DNA from: Providencia stuartii
Lineage (GTDB): Bacteria > Pseudomonadota > Gammaproteobacteria > Enterobacterales > Enterobacteriaceae
Assembly: GCA_900455155.1 (NCBI GenBank)
Contig: UGUC01000003.1
Location: forward strand, 434,001 to 498,000
Reading direction: 5' to 3'
Length of the DNA stretch: 64,000 bases
Shown piece by piece: positions 41,594-53,116 of this stretch (positions are counted from its first letter, which is position 1; every line of letters begins with the position of its first letter). A program made the translations under genes and the position numbers. Below the pieces are notes generated by a model. It ran no database searches and was not told the DNA's origin. It saw nothing but the letters and a program-made list of their open reading frames with translations.

Positions 41594-42117
41594 AACAGGC
41601 TCAATACCGAGGAAATTGCTGGATTATACCTTGTACGACGCTTAAGGTTAACCCAAGTTCGTAAAAGGTTTCATTCAATCGCCATTTTTTGATCAATACA
41701 CAAACTACAGCCCAGTTTTAGCCTGAATAAAACCCCGACTAAGCGGTTTTAACGAAAAAAATTTAGCTGTTGCTGAATATAAAGATCAAAATATAGGGAT
41801 AACCAATGGATTATCAATACAACAAAATTGCGCTGAGGTCTCGAAAAATCGTAAATTTTTCTGATTTTCGTCCAGACTTATGCAAGCCATTGTTCTCAAT
41901 GACCAATAAACAAACAATTATTGCGTGATAATTATACTAACTGCTATTATCTTCAACTCAAAAATTTTTTCAGTAAAAAAATTTTTTATTATGTGCCATC
42001 AAATACGCTTTTTTTTCGCGTGAAGATCTGTATTCCTCTAGCATTTGCTGGTAGAATCTTGCACCATTCACAAACGCACTTACGTCGATGTACACGACGT
42101 TTATTTGCACAAATCCA
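41594..42117. other. Non-coding region between ribF and rpsT
   Basis: About 520 bases of AT-rich DNA that must contain the ribF promoter and probably a distal rpsT promoter (a TATACT hexamer lies near 41933). Short ORFs here have no recognisable similarity or ribosome binding sites. A weak hairpin AAAACC...GGTTTT lies near 41731-41753. Confidence 0.5.
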
Positions 42118-42146
42118 TTGACAAATGAAGGGCGAAAGGGCATATT
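42118..42146 (+). promoter_or_regulatory. rpsT proximal promoter
   Basis: TTGACA (42118-42123) and CATATT (42141-42146) are separated by 17 bases, with the rpsT start about 50 bases downstream. The leader CATTTGGGAGTTGGACC resembles the E. coli rpsT leader. Confidence 0.65.
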
Positions 42147-42194
42147 CCTCGACCTTTGAATTGTCCTCAATAGAATACATTTGGGAGTTGGACC

Positions 42195-42455
42195 TTGGCT
42201 AATATCAAATCAGCTAAGAAACGCGCTATACAATCTGAGAAACGTCGTCAGCACAACGCTAGCCGTCGTTCTATGGTGCGTACTTTTATCAAGAAAGTTT
42301 ACCTTGCTATCGCTGCTGGCGATAAAGAAGCGGCTCAGAAAGCATTCAATGACATGCAACCTATTGTTGATCGTCACGCCACTAAAGGCCTGATCCACAA
42401 AAACAAAGCAGCGCGTCATAAAGCTAACTTAGCAGCTCAAATCAAAGCTATGTAA
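42195..42455 (+). CDS. rpsT: 30S ribosomal protein S20
   Basis: 86-residue basic ribosomal protein that binds 16S rRNA. It reads (M)[20 protein letters not shown] and ends [17 protein letters not shown], nearly identical to E. coli S20. The start codon is TTG at 42195 after GGGAGTTGG. E. coli rpsT also uses UUG, which serves feedback control by S20, so the rare codon is conserved. A GC-rich terminator follows. Confidence 0.97.
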   Translation: MANIKSAKKRAIQSEKRRQHNASRRSMVRTFIKKVYLAIAAGDKEAAQKAFNDMQPIVDRHATKGLIHKNKAARHKANLAAQIKAM

Positions 42456-42474
42456 TTTTGCTTCTTGATTAGCT

Positions 42475-42502
42475 AAAAAAACCGGCTTCTGCCGGTTTTT
42501 TT
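42475..42502 (+). terminator. rpsT terminator
   Basis: AAAACCGGC-TTCT-GCCGGTTTTTTT is a textbook intrinsic terminator 20 bases after the rpsT stop. It can also serve the convergent nhaR. Confidence 0.9.
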
Positions 42503-42507
42503 GTCTG

Positions 42508-43431
42508 TTAAACTTTTTTCTCAAGCTTATCAAATGGCGCTGAGAACAGATTGGAAAAATCTTTGTTACAGACACGCTGAACCGCAGGATGTTGGATCAT
42601 GCGTTCCGCAAAAATGACAAAATACTCTTCTTTAACGCTATCTAACCGACCGAGTTCGATAACATCCTCCCCTCCCAAAATATCCGCGGCATATAATGAG
42701 GGAGCAACAAAGATTGCATTGTGATGCATACCAAAGGCTTTCATTAAAGCAGCATCATCAAATTCACCAAGTACTTCAACTTGCAAATTCTTATTACGGA
42801 TCCAAGTCAATAAGTGGCGTCCTAACATTGAACGGCGACCTGGGATCAGCAAACGACGCTCTTCTAAACATTCAGGGAATGGCTTTTTAGGTGCAGGGTC
42901 GCGGCAAAAGAAACTCACACTGCACTCGCCTAACTTCACAGAAAATAGGCCTTCTTGCTGTGATGAATCGACTGGGCAATCAGATAAAATCATATCAAGT
43001 TTGTGTTGGCTCAGTTGCTCAAGCAACATTTCATGAGTCGATTCAAAGCAGCGAAGATGGATCTGCTCATGTTCAACGACCGCCGTTTCTAAAACTCGAC
43101 TTACTAACTGTTTCGATAAGGCATCAGCAACACCGACATCAAACAACAAATTTGATTCTCGGCTATAATTGACAATATCAAGCATTTCTTGGCTTAACAT
43201 AAACATTTTGTCAGCGTAGCGAAAAATGAGTTGCCCAAGCTCTGAGGGAACTAAACCGCGCCCTTGGCGCTTAAATAATTTACCGCCTAGCCGCTCTTCT
43301 AATGCTTTTATTTGCCCGGTAATGGTTTGAGGGGTTAAATACAACGCTTCAGCCGCCCCAACGACAGACCCTTCTTTACAGACATGCCAAAAATAATAAA
43401 GGTGGTTAAAATTAAGGTGTGAAACCCGCAT
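42508..43431 (-). CDS. nhaR: LysR-family activator of nhaA
   Basis: 307-residue LysR regulator that senses sodium and activates the Na+/H+ antiporter gene. The winged-helix N-terminus is [36 protein letters not shown], and the effector domain includes [22 protein letters not shown] and [14 protein letters not shown], as in E. coli NhaR. ATG 43431 ([10 protein letters not shown]) after GAAGGA is preferred over an upstream in-frame start at 43464. It lies downstream of nhaA in the same direction, as in E. coli. Confidence 0.95.
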   Translation of the reverse strand: MRVSHLNFNHLYYFWHVCKEGSVVGAAEALYLTPQTITGQIKALEERLGGKLFKRQGRGLVPSELGQLIFRYADKMFMLSQEMLDIVNYSRESNLLFDVGVADALSKQLVSRVLETAVVEHEQIHLRCFESTHEMLLEQLSQHKLDMILSDCPVDSSQQEGLFSVKLGECSVSFFCRDPAPKKPFPECLEERRLLIPGRRSMLGRHLLTWIRNKNLQVEVLGEFDDAALMKAFGMHHNAIFVAPSLYAADILGGEDVIELGRLDSVKEEYFVIFAERMIQHPAVQRVCNKDFSNLFSAPFDKLEKKV

Positions 43432-43512
43432 ATCGATTCCTTCTGTACCGCCAATAATAATCAATACTGACCATACTATTTTTCACTGCTCCTTTTGCAG
43501 GAGTTATATAGA

Positions 43513-43548
43513 TATACCCACAACACAAAAAAGGTGTGTTGCGGGTAT
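43513..43548. repeat. Hairpin between nhaA and nhaR
   Basis: ATACCCACAACACA and TGTGTTGCGGGTAT form a 14-bp stem with one mismatch. There is no T-run, so it may stabilise or process the nhaA-nhaR mRNA. Confidence 0.5.
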
Positions 43549-43614
43549 ATCATAGTCCATTAACTCGGAATTTCTTACTATTTATTTCTGAATTTATTGG
43601 AATTCAGACAATCA

Positions 43615-44787
43615 CTATTTTTGTTGAGGTTTCGGTAACACTACCTTTAACAAAAAGTAACCTAAAAAGGCAGCTAATGTTGATCCAAGTAAAATTCCTA
43701 GTCTTGAATAGGTACTATAGCTATCATCCAACCCATCAAATGCCAGTCCGGTAATAAAGATAGACATAGTAAAACCGATTCCACATAAAACAGATACTGC
43801 GAATACTTGCCTCAAATTAATGGACTCAGGTAATTTTGCAAACCCAAGTTTTACCGAAACCCAACTAAAGAGAAAAATCCCTAAAGGCTTACCAAAAAGT
43901 AAACCTGCCGCAACCCCTAAAGGTAATGTACTCATCAATCCATCAAACGTGACGCCGTTTAATTGAACACCTGAGTTGGCAAAAGCAAATATCGGTAAAA
44001 TCATATAAGCAACCCAAGGGTGTAGCACATGCTCAAGCTCTTCTGACGGTTTTGTATTATTTGTGCCATGCAGTGGTATCAAGAAACCGACAATGACCCC
44101 CGCGAGAGTTGCATGCACGCCTGATTTAAGAATACAAACCCAAAGGATCAGCCCGATAACTAAATAAGCTGCGGTATTTTCAACTCGCCGCCAATTCATG
44201 ATAACCAGTAATGCCACACATAAAGCCGCTAAACCAAGCGCGACTAAAGATAACGAACTGGTATAGAAGAATGCGATAATCACAATGACACCAAGGTCAT
44301 CAATAATCGCTAGCGCCAATAAAAAGACTTTTAACTCTGTTGGCACTCGCTTACCTAAAAGCGCCATAATCCCTAGGGCGAAGGCGATGTCTGTTGCTGC
44401 GGGTATTGCCCAACCTTGGCGTGTAATATCATCAGCGCCATTAAACAGCAAATAAATGAGTGCAGGTGCTAACATCCCACCTAGCGCTGCAACAGCAGGA
44501 AAAATAGCTTTATCTTTCCCTGCAAGCGACCCCTCAAGCAGTTCTCGTTTAACCTCAAGACCAACGACAAGAAAGAAAATCGCCATCAAAAAATCATTAA
44601 TCCATAGAATTAATGGCTTATCGAGCTCTAGTGATGAGATCTTAACGGAGATAGGTATATCTAAAAACTGCTGGTATAGTCCCTGAGCTGGCGAATTCGC
44701 CATAATTAATGCGACTATGGCAGCAATAATTAGGAGTAGCCCTCCCGCTGCTTCTAACCTTAAAAATTTACGGATGATTGCTGTCAT
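43615..44787 (-). CDS. nhaA: Na+/H+ antiporter NhaA
   Basis: Inner-membrane antiporter that exchanges two protons per sodium ion and is essential for sodium and alkali tolerance. The 390 residues (E. coli 388) have about 12 transmembrane segments. The ion-binding aspartates are in [17 protein letters not shown] (the DD pair near 163-164) and in [11 protein letters not shown] (about 133). The pH-sensor region EVKREL is near the N-terminus. Intact and followed by nhaR. Confidence 0.96.
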   Translation of the reverse strand: MTAIIRKFLRLEAAGGLLLIIAAIVALIMANSPAQGLYQQFLDIPISVKISSLELDKPLILWINDFLMAIFFLVVGLEVKRELLEGSLAGKDKAIFPAVAALGGMLAPALIYLLFNGADDITRQGWAIPAATDIAFALGIMALLGKRVPTELKVFLLALAIIDDLGVIVIIAFFYTSSLSLVALGLAALCVALLVIMNWRRVENTAAYLVIGLILWVCILKSGVHATLAGVIVGFLIPLHGTNNTKPSEELEHVLHPWVAYMILPIFAFANSGVQLNGVTFDGLMSTLPLGVAAGLLFGKPLGIFLFSWVSVKLGFAKLPESINLRQVFAVSVLCGIGFTMSIFITGLAFDGLDDSYSTYSRLGILLGSTLAAFLGYFLLKVVLPKPQQK

Positions 44788-45179
44788 ATATTTAACCCCA
44801 AAATAAACAGAGTGTTAATATTATGCTAATCATTAGTTCGTAAAAAGTCGTTTATTTATCAGTAATGATTCGACATTCTCGAGTAATATGAGAAATTACT
44901 CACTCTTTTTGTTTAATTACTGTTAAATTTAAATATAGACAAATTTATTTGAATCCATATTTTTCTTTTTTACGCAATCGCAGTACACATCCCGTTTCTT
45001 AAGATAATATGCTTAACAGATCAACCACTAGCCACTTTTTTAGAGTAAACGCTCTTTTTCGTGCCGGCTCACAAAATAAAGCTTCACCATCCAGTGAGTG
45101 ACAATCAACCTCGTAAGCCCTTCACAAAAAAGCCTCATTACGTAATACTGAATGACAACCTATTTCACCTATTCGTATT
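44788..45179. other. Non-coding region upstream of nhaA and the EamA gene
   Basis: About 390 bases between divergent genes. It is AT-rich and should contain both promoters and the NhaR binding sites. I cannot assign operators with confidence. Confidence 0.4.
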
Positions 45180-46029
45180 ATGACAACCTATGTTTTGCTC
45201 GCTGTATTATTTGCAGCATTTTGTCACGCCAGTTGGAACGCCATCGTAAAATTCGGTAATGACCGTTTTTTCGGTTTAGTCATGATCTCATTATTTTCTG
45301 CGGTGTTAGCAATACCGGCACTGTTTGTGTTGGGGTTGCCTTCCGTTCATGCCATACCTTGGTTAGCCTTATCACTCCTTTTTCATCTTGGCTATGCCTA
45401 TTTTTTAAGCCAAGCCTATACACATGGTGATTTAGGGCAGATATATCCCATTTCTCGAGGTTCTGCACCGCTTATTACTGCCTTACTCAGTTTGCTAATC
45501 TTCCATGAAATGATCTCTTTAATTGGGCTACTTGGGATCCTATTCATTATGAGTGGGGTGATTATTATTGCGTTTGCCGGAAGAAAGCTGACGCTCAATA
45601 TCACAGGAAAAGCACTCTTTTACGCACTGTGCACTGCTTTTTTTACCGCCTGCTATACCTTATCCGATGGGCAAGGCTCTCGGGCTAGCGAAGATCCTAT
45701 CGTGTATACGTTATGGCTATTTTTGCTTAACGGCATAGTACTTACTCTCTCGGGCGCTTTGAAATATCAAAAAACCCTGTTTCAAGGTATCAAACAGTAT
45801 TGGCGCTCTGGTTTAATTGGTGGATTAATGCAGTTAGTGAGTTATGGCATTGCTATCTGGGCAATGAGCCAAGCCCCCCATCGTTTTGGTTGCTGCGGTC
45901 AGAGAAACCAGCGTACTTTTCGCGATGTTTTTATCTATCGTTTTCTTAAAAGAGAGGTTCAACTTCATGCGCGTTACTGCTTGTGTGATTATTTTAGCTG
46001 GTGTGTTACTCGCGAAGCTAAGCCATTAA
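45180..46029 (+). CDS. EamA/DMT-family transporter (one frameshift)
   Basis: Inner-membrane protein with ten predicted transmembrane segments in two EamA repeats, family drug/metabolite exporters. The N-terminal repeat has AFCHASWNAIVKFG and ISRGSAPLITALLSLLIFHE. The frame breaks in the C6 run 45874-45879. With C5 it reads AMSQAPIVLVAAVRETSVLFA, then FLKERFNFMRV, and ends AGVLLAKLSH at TAA 46027, 282 residues. The uncorrected frame continues to 46103 as an unrelated basic tail. This is probably a sequencing error. The substrate is unknown. Confidence 0.82.
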
Positions 46030-46051
46030 TACAAAGAAAGGCACTAATCTC

Positions 46052-46077
46052 AAAAAAAAGCCCGCAACTAAGCGGGC
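46052..46077 (-). terminator. dnaJ terminator
   Basis: On the minus strand, GCCCGC-TTAGTT-GCGGGC is followed by eight T, just after the dnaJ stop. It is located between convergent genes. Confidence 0.9.
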
Positions 46078-46088
46078 CGTTTAATTTA

Positions 46089-47226
46089 TTATTTGTTAGT
46101 TAGGTCATCAAAGAATTTCTTCACGCCGTCTAAAAAGCTTTTTGAGCGTGGGCTATTCTTTTCGCCACTCGTACCACCGAGTGATTCTCCAAACTCTTTG
46201 AGTAGCTCTTTTTGCTTCTCATTCAATTTAACTGGTGTTTCAACGACAATATGGCACATGAGATCACCCTGCATACCACCACGGACAGATTTCACGCCTT
46301 TGCCTTTCATGCGGAAAATTTTACCGGTTTGGGTCTCTGCTGGGATTTTTCAGTTTGACGCGACCATCAAGGGTCGGGACTTCTATTTCACCACCTAATG
46401 CCGCAACCGCAAAGTTAATCGGAACTTCGCAATGTAAGTTGTTGCCATCACGTTCAAAAATACTGTGTGGTAACACACGAACTTGAACAAACAGATCCCC
46501 TGCTGGTGCCCCATTTTCCCCAGCTTCACCTTCACCGGATAAACGAACACGGTCGCCAGTATCTACCCCTGCTGGGATTTTCACTGATAGGGTCTTATAG
46601 CGTTCAACGCGGCCATGACCATGACACTTGTTGCATGGATCTTTAATAATTTTGCCTCGGCCATGACAAGTTGGACAAGGTTGCTGTACAGAGAAGAAGC
46701 CCTGACGCATGTGTACCTGACCCATACCATGACATGTTGGGCAAGTATCTACGCTGGTTCCCGGTTTAGCACCATTACCATGGCAGACATCACAGGTTTC
46801 CAAAGCTGGGATACGGATCTCTTTGGTCACTCCACGGACAGCCTCTTCAAGGGTCAGCTCCATGTTGTACTGTAAATCAGAACCACGGCTTGGGCGCTGC
46901 TGTCTGCGGCCGCCTCCAAAAATATCACCGAAGACGTCACCAAAGATATCGCTAAAATCAGCACCGCCGCCAAAACCGCCGCCGCCCATGCCACCTTGCT
47001 CAAAGGCAGCATGGCCATACTGGTCGTAAGCTGCGCGCTTCTGCTCATCGGACAGGACTTCGTAAGCTTCTTTTATCTCTTTAAATTGAGCTTCTGCTTC
47101 ATCTTTTTTATCCTGATTACGGTCAGGATGATACTTCATTGCTAAACGCTTATATGCGCGTTTGATGTCTTTATCTGAAGCATTTTTTTCGAGGCCTAAG
47201 ACCTCATAAAAATCTCTTTTCGCCAT
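46089..47226 (-). CDS. dnaJ: Chaperone DnaJ (Hsp40), one frameshift
   Basis: Co-chaperone that delivers substrates to DnaK and stimulates its ATPase. The J domain (1-70) has YHPDRN with the HPD motif, followed by a Gly/Phe region ([14 protein letters not shown]). The zinc domain has four CxxCxGxG repeats ([32 protein letters not shown]), then the substrate-binding C-terminus. The T5 run 46346-46350 (A5 in the coding strand) should be four, so that VKLK reads on as [18 protein letters not shown]. Corrected length is 378 residues (E. coli 376). This is probably a sequencing error. It follows dnaK in one operon. Confidence 0.94.
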
Positions 47227-47248
47227 TTATTTTACCCTTAACATGCCG

Positions 47249-47280
47249 ACACGGGCGTGGAGTTTCCTCGACGCCCGTGT
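47249..47280. repeat. Hairpin between dnaK and dnaJ
   Basis: ACACGGGCGT and ACGCCCGTGT form a perfect 10-bp stem in the intercistronic gap. No T-run follows. E. coli has a comparable element there; it probably tunes dnaJ expression or mRNA stability. Confidence 0.6.
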
Positions 47281-47336
47281 TCGGTATCAGTAACCATTAA
47301 TAACCATTAGCAAGGTCACTGCGCCCGCTAAGGGCA

Positions 47337-49256
47337 TTATTTTTTGTCTTTATCGTTAACTTCTTCGAACTCAGCATCAACAACATCGTCATCTTTCTTC
47401 GCTTCTGCGCCTGCGCCAGCATTTGCTGAGCCAGCTTGAGCTTGTTGTTGTGCAATTTCCAGAAGTTTAGCTGAAGCAGTTACTAAAGCTTGGATCTTCG
47501 CTTCGATATCTGCTTTATCTTCGCCTTTGATTGCTGCTTCTAGCTCAGATGTTGCTTTTTCGATATTCGCTTTATCTTCTGCTGGCAGTTTATCGCCTGC
47601 TTCTTCAATTTGCTTACGCGTACCGTGGATCAGTTGGTCAGCTTGGTTACGAACCTGAACTAACTCTTCAAATTTACGGTCTGCTTCAGCGTTCGCTTCC
47701 GCGTCACGTACCATTTTTTCGATTTCCTCGTCGTTCAGACCGGAAGAAGCCTTAATGGTAATGTTTTGCTCACGACCACTGTTTTTATCTTTCGCTGATA
47801 CATGCAAGATACCATCAGCATCGATATCAAACGTAACTTCGATTTGTGGCATACCACGTGGTGCTGGTTGAATACCATCTAAGTTAAACTGACCCAGTGA
47901 TTTGTTATCACCGGAACGCTTACGTTCACCTTGCAGAACATGGATTGTTACTGCAGCTTGGTTGTCTTCTGCTGTTGAGAACACTTGGCTATGTTTCGTT
48001 GGGATAGTGGTGTTCTTCGGAATTAACGGAGTCATCACGCCACCCATTGTTTCGATACCTAAAGACAGTGGCGTTACGTCAAGTAACAGCACGTCTTTAA
48101 CATCACCCGCTAACACACCACCTTGAACTGCTGCACCTATTGCAACGGCTTCATCTGGGTTCACGTCTTTACGTGGTTCTTTCCCAAAGAAATCAGCAAC
48201 TGCTTTTTGTACCAAAGGCATACGGATTTGACCACCAACCAAAATAACATCGTTGATGTCATTTACGCTTAGGCCAGCGTCTTGTAGCGCAACCTTAACA
48301 GGCTCCATGGTACGTTTAACTAAATCTTCTACCAGTGACTCTAATTTCGCACGAGTCACTTTGATGTTCATGTGTTTAGGACCTGTTGCATCTGCTGTAA
48401 TGTACGGCAGGTTAACATCTGTTTGCTGTGCAGAAGAAAGTTCGATTTTCGCTTTCTCAGCCGCTTCTTTCAGACGTTGCATTGCCAGCGGGTCATTACG
48501 TAGGTCAACACCTTGGTCTTTTTTGAATTCTTCAACTAAGTAGTTGATCAAACGGTTATCGAAGTCTTCACCACCTAAGTGAGTATCACCATTGGTTGCC
48601 AGCACTTCATATGTTTTTTCACCATCAACTTCATCAATTTCGATGATTGATAGGTCAAATGTACCACCACCTAAGTCATAAACTGCGATAGTACGGTTAC
48701 CCACTTCTTTATCTAAGCCATAAGCCAATGCTGCGGCTGTTGGTTCGTTGATGATACGCTTAACATCAAGACCAGCAATACGGCCAGCATCTTTTGTCGC
48801 TTGACGCTGAGCATCGTTAAAGTATGCAGGAACAGTAATAACAGCTTCTGTTACTGGCTCACCCAAGTAATCTTCTGCTGTTTTTTTCATTTTTTTCAGA
48901 ACTTCAGCCGAAACTTGTGGTGGAGCCATTTTTTGGCCTTTTACATCTAACCAAGCATCGCCGTTATCTGCCGCAATAATTTTGTATGGCATAATAGCCA
49001 CGTCGCGCTGAACTTCTTCGTCTTGGAAACGACGGCCGATCAGACGTTTGATCGCAAATAATGTATTTTCAGGGTTAGTCACTGCCTGACGTTTTGCTGG
49101 CTGACCGACCAAAATTTCACCGTCTTGTGTGTACGCAATGATGGAAGGAGTAGTACGATCACCCTCGCTGTTCTCAAGAACACGAGCAGCTGTGCCATCC
49201 ATAATTGCAACGCATGAGTTAGTTGTACCCAAGTCGATACCAATAATTTTACCCAT
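47337..49256 (-). CDS. dnaK: Chaperone DnaK (Hsp70)
   Basis: ATP-driven chaperone of 639 residues (E. coli 638). The nucleotide domain begins [20 protein letters not shown] and carries [15 protein letters not shown] and [17 protein letters not shown]. The substrate domain follows [19 protein letters not shown], and the lid ends [16 protein letters not shown]. In the adenosine motif the usual GGQTRMP reads GGQIRMP (codon 48225-48227). The ribosome binding site is TTGGAGG. A sigma-32 promoter lies about 150 bases upstream, and dnaJ follows. Confidence 0.97.
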   Translation of the reverse strand: MGKIIGIDLGTTNSCVAIMDGTAARVLENSEGDRTTPSIIAYTQDGEILVGQPAKRQAVTNPENTLFAIKRLIGRRFQDEEVQRDVAIMPYKIIAADNGDAWLDVKGQKMAPPQVSAEVLKKMKKTAEDYLGEPVTEAVITVPAYFNDAQRQATKDAGRIAGLDVKRIINEPTAAALAYGLDKEVGNRTIAVYDLGGGTFDLSIIEIDEVDGEKTYEVLATNGDTHLGGEDFDNRLINYLVEEFKKDQGVDLRNDPLAMQRLKEAAEKAKIELSSAQQTDVNLPYITADATGPKHMNIKVTRAKLESLVEDLVKRTMEPVKVALQDAGLSVNDINDVILVGGQIRMPLVQKAVADFFGKEPRKDVNPDEAVAIGAAVQGGVLAGDVKDVLLLDVTPLSLGIETMGGVMTPLIPKNTTIPTKHSQVFSTAEDNQAAVTIHVLQGERKRSGDNKSLGQFNLDGIQPAPRGMPQIEVTFDIDADGILHVSAKDKNSGREQNITIKASSGLNDEEIEKMVRDAEANAEADRKFEELVQVRNQADQLIHGTRKQIEEAGDKLPAEDKANIEKATSELEAAIKGEDKADIEAKIQALVTASAKLLEIAQQQAQAGSANAGAGAEAKKDDDVVDAEFEEVNDKDKK

Positions 49257-49405
49257 CTAAAACGCCTCCAAAGGAATTCTTTTTTGTTCAATTTCATTAC
49301 CAATCTATATGAGGCTCAATATTTCATTTTCAAGGGAGTTTTTACTCCGAGGCTCAATTTTTTTGCTTTACACAATTATTCGACTGATAACGAGTGATGC
49401 TTTAA

Positions 49406-49433
49406 AGATGGGGTCGTAAATTCATTCATCAAG
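49406..49433 (-). promoter_or_regulatory. Sigma-32 heat-shock promoter of dnaKJ
   Basis: On the minus strand, CTTGAT (49428-49433) and CCCCATCT (49406-49413) are 14 bases apart, matching the sigma-32 consensus CTTGAA-N13-15-CCCCATNT. The spacer end TTTACGA also matches E. coli dnaK P1. Heat-shock control of dnaKJ is therefore well supported. The rest of 49257-49591 is AT-rich and holds the satP promoter. Confidence 0.9.
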
Positions 49434-49591
49434 GGGATGACTTAAAAAAATTTCATATTTTTTGCAAAAAAACCTGTCTTTCGATCATTGTTTCAGCAAA
49501 AAAAACTGCGTATGATTCGCCGCCAACCTAAACAAGCTGGCAAAAAATTTTATATCTTTTTGAATTTTAATCATTTTTCACCAGAGGTTAT

Positions 49592-50158
49592 ATGCAATCC
49601 AGCTCTATTGCTAATCCGGGTCCACTTGGTTTATTTGGCTTTGGTATGACTACAATTCTGCTCAATCTCCATAATGCAGGTTTTTTCCCTCTCTCATCAG
49701 TGATTTTGAGCATGGGGATTTTTTATGGTGGTATTGCTCAGGTGATAGCCGGACTTATTGAATATAAGAAAGGAAATACGTTTGGCGCAACAGCCTTTAG
49801 CTCATACGGGATGTTTTGGTTAACGTTAGTTGGCCTATTATTTTTGCCCACGCTGGGCTTAGCAGAGCCAACCGGACCTGCATTTTTAGGGGTTTACTTA
49901 CTGATTTGGGGAATCTTCACCTTCTTTATGTTCCTTGGAACATTAAAAGCCAATTTTGTTTTGCAATTTGTTTTTGGCAGCTTAACCGTACTGTTTGCAT
50001 TGTTAGCCATCGGTAATTTAACAGGCAATAGCACTATTTTAACGATCGCAGGCTTTGAAGGAATTGTTTGTGGCGCAAGTGCATTCTACTTAGCAATGGC
50101 TGAAGTGTTGAATGAGCAATATGGCAAAACTGTTTTACCAATAGGGCAGCGCTGTTAA
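49592..50158 (+). CDS. satP: Succinate-acetate/proton symporter SatP
   Basis: Inner-membrane carboxylate transporter of the AceTr family (formerly YaaH), 188 residues with six transmembrane helices. The family signature is [20 protein letters not shown] near the N-terminus (NPAPLG in E. coli), with [20 protein letters not shown] and ending [14 protein letters not shown] [20 protein letters not shown]. The ribosome binding site is AGAGG. It is divergent from dnaK and convergent with mog, as in E. coli. Confidence 0.95.
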   Translation: MQSSSIANPGPLGLFGFGMTTILLNLHNAGFFPLSSVILSMGIFYGGIAQVIAGLIEYKKGNTFGATAFSSYGMFWLTLVGLLFLPTLGLAEPTGPAFLGVYLLIWGIFTFFMFLGTLKANFVLQFVFGSLTVLFALLAIGNLTGNSTILTIAGFEGIVCGASAFYLAMAEVLNEQYGKTVLPIGQRC

Positions 50159-50172
50159 TCGTCGTCGTAAGC

Positions 50173-50201
50173 AAGTCAGGTGAGTGAACCTCACCTGACT
50201 T
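50173..50201. terminator. Hairpin between convergent satP and mog
   Basis: AAGTCAGGTGAG and CTCACCTGACTT form a perfect 12-bp stem with a 5-base loop. T-runs are lacking on both sides, but the position between convergent stops suggests a bidirectional terminator. Confidence 0.6.
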
Positions 50202-50213
50202 AATAATCATGAT

Positions 50214-50792
50214 TTAAGAGCGGATCGCCGACTTTGGCCTAAATGCCTTCACAACACTCGGATCCGTTTCGACATAAGGCCCATCGAGCAGTTGAATACA
50301 GTAAGGCACACTAGCAAAAATCCCAGAGACGATGACATTCCCTTCCGCATCCTTTAACCCTTCCAGTGTTTCTGCAATGGCTTTAGGTTGACCCGGTAAG
50401 TTGAGGATTAATGCTTGATTGCGTATCGCCCCCACTTGGCGAGAAAGAATGGCCGTTGGCACAAATTTTAAACTAATTTGACGCATTTGTTCACCAAAAC
50501 CAGGCATCTCGCGATCGGCAATCGCTAATGTTGCATCTGGCGTGACATCACGACGTGCGGGGCCTGTACCACCAGTTGTCAGTACTAAATGGCAGGCAAA
50601 CTCATCCACTAGCTCACATAATGTTTGTTCTATCATGATTTGCTCATCAGGGATCAGGCGAGTTTCAATACGAAAAGGTGTTGTCAGCGCTTTCGCAAGC
50701 CATGCTTCTAAGGATGGGAGCCCTTTATCTTCATAAATACCACTTGAAGCACGGTCAGAAACTGAAACCAAACCTATGCGCAATTCATCCAT
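50214..50792 (-). CDS. mog: Molybdopterin adenylyltransferase
   Basis: Adenylylates molybdopterin before molybdate insertion in molybdenum cofactor synthesis. The 192 residues show LRIGLVSVSDRASSG, the MoCF-BD signature LVLTTGGTGPARRDVTPDAT, and NLPGQPKAIAETLEG, all as in E. coli MogA. ATG 50792 (MDELRIG) follows GAGG; the in-frame upstream start at 50846 is not homologous. It lies between satP and talB, in the conserved order. Confidence 0.95.
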   Translation of the reverse strand: MDELRIGLVSVSDRASSGIYEDKGLPSLEAWLAKALTTPFRIETRLIPDEQIMIEQTLCELVDEFACHLVLTTGGTGPARRDVTPDATLAIADREMPGFGEQMRQISLKFVPTAILSRQVGAIRNQALILNLPGQPKAIAETLEGLKDAEGNVIVSGIFASVPYCIQLLDGPYVETDPSVVKAFRPKSAIRS

Positions 50793-51052
50793 ACAAACCT
50801 CAATAAATAACCAATAAAAAGTGCTCATTGCGGGCAGCACCCGCAAATCACGCGCATTAATACGTAGGTTATCATATCATGGGAAATATAAGGTTTCAGT
50901 GCTAAGTATCGCGATATTGCTTAGTGAAAATACATGAAGAAATGTAGGCCGTTCAGCATTAGCCGCGTCGTCAATGATTTCATTTAGTTAAATAATATTC
51001 AGGTTGCTTATCAGAGGCTCTTTTGTATTTGGTACTTACTGATCCAAAATGC

Positions 51053-51078
51053 AAAAAACCCAGTGAAGACACTGGGTT
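51053..51078 (-). terminator. talB terminator
   Basis: On the minus strand, AACCCAGTG-TCTT-CACTGGGTT is followed by TTTTGC, 23 bases after the talB stop. The remaining gap to mog (50793-51052) shows nothing notable. Confidence 0.85.
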
Positions 51079-51101
51079 CTCATAAAAAGTGAAGGCAGAA
51101 A

Positions 51102-52055
51102 TTACAGTAGCTCTGCGATCATTTTTTCCAGTTTTTCTTGGTCAATAGCAAATTTGCGGATACCTTCAGCCAGTTTATCTACTGCCATCGGATCTTGGTT
51201 ATGCTGCCAATAGAACTGAGATTCAGTCAGTTTAGCTTCTGGCTCTTTTGTCTTACCAGAGTCAGTTAATTTACGAACAACTTCGCCTTGCGCTTCAGAG
51301 AGTTCTTTTAACAGTGCTGGTGAAATCGTTAGGCGATCACAACCCGCCAGTTCCAAAATCTCACCAACATTGCGGAAACTTGCGCCCATAACGACGGTTT
51401 TGTAACCATGGGTTTTGTAGTAGTTATAGATCTCAGTCACAGAAATAACACCTGGATCTTCTTGCGGTGCATACTCTTTTTTATCGGTATTCGCTTTGTA
51501 CCAGTCAAGAATACGACCAACGAATGGTGAAATCAGATAAACACCTGCTTCCGCACATGCACGAGCTTGCGCAAAAGAGAAAAGTAGGGTTAAGTTACAG
51601 TTGATGCCTTCTTTTTCTAATTTCTCAGCTGCACGGATGCCTTGCCAAGTTGAAGCCAATTTAATCAGAATACGGTCATTGCTGATACCCGCTTCGTTGT
51701 ACAGCTTAATCAGACGACGCGCTTTAGCGATACACGCTTCTTCATCATAAGACAGACGTGCGTCAACTTCCGTTGAAACACGGCCTGGAACCAGTTTTAG
51801 AATTTCCAAACCGATGTTGACTGCCAATTTGTCACAAGCATCAACAACCTGCTGTTCACGATGACTGCTTTGTTTACGGGCCCACTCGACCGCTTCGTCA
51901 ATCAGTTTACGATATTCAGGAATTTGTGCTGCATTTAGAATCAAAGATGGGTTAGTTGTCGCATCTTGTGGTTTATAAAGCTTCATCGCTTCAATATCGC
52001 CAGTATCAGCAACAACGGTGGTCAGACTACGTAAGGAGGTTAATTTATCGGTCAT
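51102..52055 (-). CDS. talB: Transaldolase B
   Basis: Pentose-phosphate enzyme that transfers a dihydroxyacetone unit from sedoheptulose-7-phosphate. The 317 residues equal the E. coli length. The Schiff-base lysine is in [14 protein letters not shown] (about 132), with [10 protein letters not shown] and [11 protein letters not shown] also present. ATG 52055 ([11 protein letters not shown]) is chosen over an in-frame extension to 52100 that is not homologous. It is divergent from yaaA. Confidence 0.96.
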   Translation of the reverse strand: MTDKLTSLRSLTTVVADTGDIEAMKLYKPQDATTNPSLILNAAQIPEYRKLIDEAVEWARKQSSHREQQVVDACDKLAVNIGLEILKLVPGRVSTEVDARLSYDEEACIAKARRLIKLYNEAGISNDRILIKLASTWQGIRAAEKLEKEGINCNLTLLFSFAQARACAEAGVYLISPFVGRILDWYKANTDKKEYAPQEDPGVISVTEIYNYYKTHGYKTVVMGASFRNVGEILELAGCDRLTISPALLKELSEAQGEVVRKLTDSGKTKEPEAKLTESQFYWQHNQDPMAVDKLAEGIRKFAIDQEKLEKMIAELL

Positions 52056-52339
52056 TTCTTTAATCTCGTTGTTATAAAGGAATTGAGGCAAACGCCGCAC
52101 CGTACAATGATAATATCACGCATCTAAGTTGCTGCAAGCGACTAAAACTATTCTATAGCAACTAATTGATATGCAATCGTTTTCGCAATTTAAATTAAAA
52201 CTGAATCCTTTTAGCTTCGAATAAGCATAATCACAGTACGACAAAATAGAAAAATTGTTTTTACTTATCTCACCGATTAGCTATTTAATGGCAATTTTTG
52301 TTAAAGTGGTCGTCGTCATTTTATTATAGGGATCTTGCT

Positions 52340-53116
52340 ATGCTCATCACAATCTCACCTGCCAAAACATTAGATTATGAAAGCCCGCTCGCAACACACT
52401 CTTTCACACAGCCTGAATTACTGAATGAGTCACAGCAACTGATTGAGGTTTGCCGCAAACTATCTCCAGCAGACATCTCAAGCTTAATGAAAATTAGCGA
52501 TAAACTGGCTGGCCTCAATGCTGCACGTTTTGGTGAGTGGCATGCGGATTTCACGCCTGAAAATGCACGCCAAGCTATTCTTGCATTTAAAGGGGATGTG
52601 TATACAGGTATGCAAGCTGAAACATTTTCTGCACAGGACTTTGAGTTTGCCCAGCAGCATTTGCGTATCTTATCAGGGCTATATGGCTTATTACGCCCTC
52701 TCGATTTAATGCAGCCTTACCGCCTTGAAATGGGAACGCGCCTAAAAAACCCTCGAGGCAAAGATTTGTATGAATTTTGGGGCAATATCATCACCGACAA
52801 GCTCAACAAAGCGCTTGCAGATCAAGGCGATCATGTATTAGTCAACCTTGCCTCAGATGAATATTTTAAAGCCGTTAATAGCCAAAAATTAGATGGTGTC
52901 ATCATAAAACCGGTCTTCCTTGACGAAAAAAATGGCAAATATAAAGTGATCAGTTTCTATGCTAAAAAAGCACGTGGTTTGATGAGCCGCTTTATTATTC
53001 AAAATAAGCTAACCAAAACAGATCAATTGGCTGATTTTAACCTTGAAGGTTACCAATTCGATGAGAGCCAATCCAAAGGAAATGAGCTGGTCTTTACCCG
53101 TCCTGAACAACATTAA
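52340..53116 (+). CDS. yaaA: Peroxide-stress protein YaaA
   Basis: 258-residue DUF328 protein that lowers free intracellular iron and protects DNA during hydrogen-peroxide stress in E. coli (OxyR regulon there). The start [17 protein letters not shown], the central [10 protein letters not shown] and [20 protein letters not shown], and the DNA-binding-like [12 protein letters not shown] are conserved. ATG 52340 with TAGGGA is preferred to an upstream in-frame ATG. A 7-8-bp hairpin near 53127-53152 follows the stop. Confidence 0.95.
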   Translation: MLITISPAKTLDYESPLATHSFTQPELLNESQQLIEVCRKLSPADISSLMKISDKLAGLNAARFGEWHADFTPENARQAILAFKGDVYTGMQAETFSAQDFEFAQQHLRILSGLYGLLRPLDLMQPYRLEMGTRLKNPRGKDLYEFWGNIITDKLNKALADQGDHVLVNLASDEYFKAVNSQKLDGVIIKPVFLDEKNGKYKVISFYAKKARGLMSRFIIQNKLTKTDQLADFNLEGYQFDESQSKGNELVFTRPEQH

